This document shows, piece by piece, positions 63,301-64,000 of a stretch of 64,000 bases of DNA. The notes beneath the pieces were generated by a model. The model searched no databases. It was not told the origin of the DNA and saw only the letters and a program-made list of their open reading frames with translations. This DNA is from Symbiodinium microadriaticum (Eukaryota; Sar; Dinophyceae; Suessiales; Symbiodiniaceae), in contig LSRX01000326.1 of the NCBI GenBank assembly GCA_001939145.1, positions 1-64,000 on the forward strand, given 5' to 3'. Within the stretch, counting starts at the first letter, position 1. Every line of letters begins with the position of its first letter. Position numbers and translations under genes: made by a program.

Positions 63301-64000
63301 AAGACGTTCTGCCAGCTGTTTACATGCTCTAGAAGTGTTTGTCCATCAACTACACAATGCATTGAGCTTGACTTTGATAGCACAGAGTTATAATAGGCCT
63401 TGTTGCAGACGAATGCTTGTGTGGTCAAGATCGCAATGCAAATACAAAGTTGTGTAGCTCTGAAGGTGCAAGCACACTTGTAACTGAAAGCAGCATAATT
63501 GATGCCTCAGTGTACGGTGGCGTCCGAGTCTCAGAGAAGTTATATAAGCCGGTGAAGTGTTTTAGGCAGAGAGATGTCGCTTGGAGGCCGACCCTGCACC
63601 CCGGAAGTCTTCATGTAGGCCCGTCCATCCCGTGGTGGGCTAAGCACGAGCTTCAGCGATGAGAGCTAGTGAGGTTCCTTGATGCTTTTGCCGATGCATT
63701 TGGCTCAAGAGGACGGGTTCTGAGCTCGGCAAACCCTCCAGCTCGATCCCCTTCCATTTCCATTCTCAAGGCACGTGTTGGCATGCATCAACTCAGTGCC
63801 CATGAATGCCTCCTCAGGTCAGCGATAGGGGTGCTATGTCGAGTCTTTTGAGGAAGTGCCTGGCAGCAGGCCCGGATGGATAGATTCTTGCAATGCTTTT
63901 GCAGCCTCTAAAGTGGCTTAAGCCTGGCCCGAAGGCATTTTGTTGGAGCCTCTGGCGATGGACCTGACTTGTGTCACTTCAGGCGGCACCGCCACTGCAA
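63301..64000. other. Window end, nothing firmly recognised
   Basis: The open frames are short. A spliced-leader-like string, GCATTTGGCTCAAG, occurs at 63696-63709 (see findings). A gene could continue beyond the window. Confidence 0.3.

Noticed and set aside
1-64000. tRNA, rRNA or spliced-leader RNA genes
   Set aside because: I looked for obvious signatures by eye, such as a full leader followed by GT, and for rRNA-like blocks. I found none that could be supported; a covariance-model search would be needed to exclude tRNAs.

Overview
This window looks like nuclear DNA of a dinoflagellate, most likely a relative of the coral symbionts (Symbiodiniaceae-like). The evidence is: introns with GC-AG as well as GT-AG ends, each acceptor followed by G; degenerate TTTAGGG/CCCTAAA telomere-type tracts; remnants of the dinoflagellate spliced leader (…ATTTTGGCTCAAG); abundant PPR and ankyrin proteins; and every recognisable gene on the + strand. 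The family-level assignment is inference.

Layout. 1-3.4 kb: a degenerate telomere-like tract, a GTGAGAATCAAAG-type repeat and no gene I can name. 3.46-5.64 kb: an intronless exonuclease 1 (EXO1). 6.6-7.3 kb: a NYN/Zc3h12a-type RNase domain. 7.75-9.77 kb: a multi-exon GT8 (glycogenin-like) glycosyltransferase. 9.8-13.4 kb: a multi-exon DEAH-box helicase with a variant SAT motif. 13.4-32.2 kb: scattered protein-like exons of unrecognised genes, an inverted telomere-like/minisatellite block (24.9-25.7 kb) and microsatellites. 32.2-33.24 kb: an ankyrin-repeat gene whose 33-residue period fixes several short GC-AG introns. 34.5-36.2 kb: an intronless PPR protein. 38-47 kb: unrecognised exons, including a possible F-box-like protein.

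47.5-60.3 kb is a subtelomere-like repeat block. It contains telomere-like tracts in both orientations, a 130-bp sequence present at both ends, a 42-bp satellite (16 copies), an ~83-bp module carrying TTTAGGGTTTAG, and a 7.5-kb non-LTR retrotransposon set directly between two CCCTAAA-type tracts. The retroelement carries three tandem truncated spliced-leader relics at its 5' end. It has a coiled-coil/RRM-like ORF1 and an endonuclease-reverse transcriptase ORF2, both broken. It also has an intact 932-codon third ORF of unknown function before its A-tail. 60.3-64 kb returns to scattered exons and a long CA/TA/CATA microsatellite.

The host genes share no obvious pathway (DNA repair, RNA turnover, glycosylation, RNA remodelling, organelle RNA binding), as expected for a same-strand dinoflagellate gene array. 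The retroelement, its leader relics and its telomere-repeat setting are the most unusual part. Together they suggest an element whose mRNA is trans-spliced and then re-inserted, possibly into telomere-like DNA. Gene edges in multi-exon loci are approximate, because they were read by eye from the translated frames.
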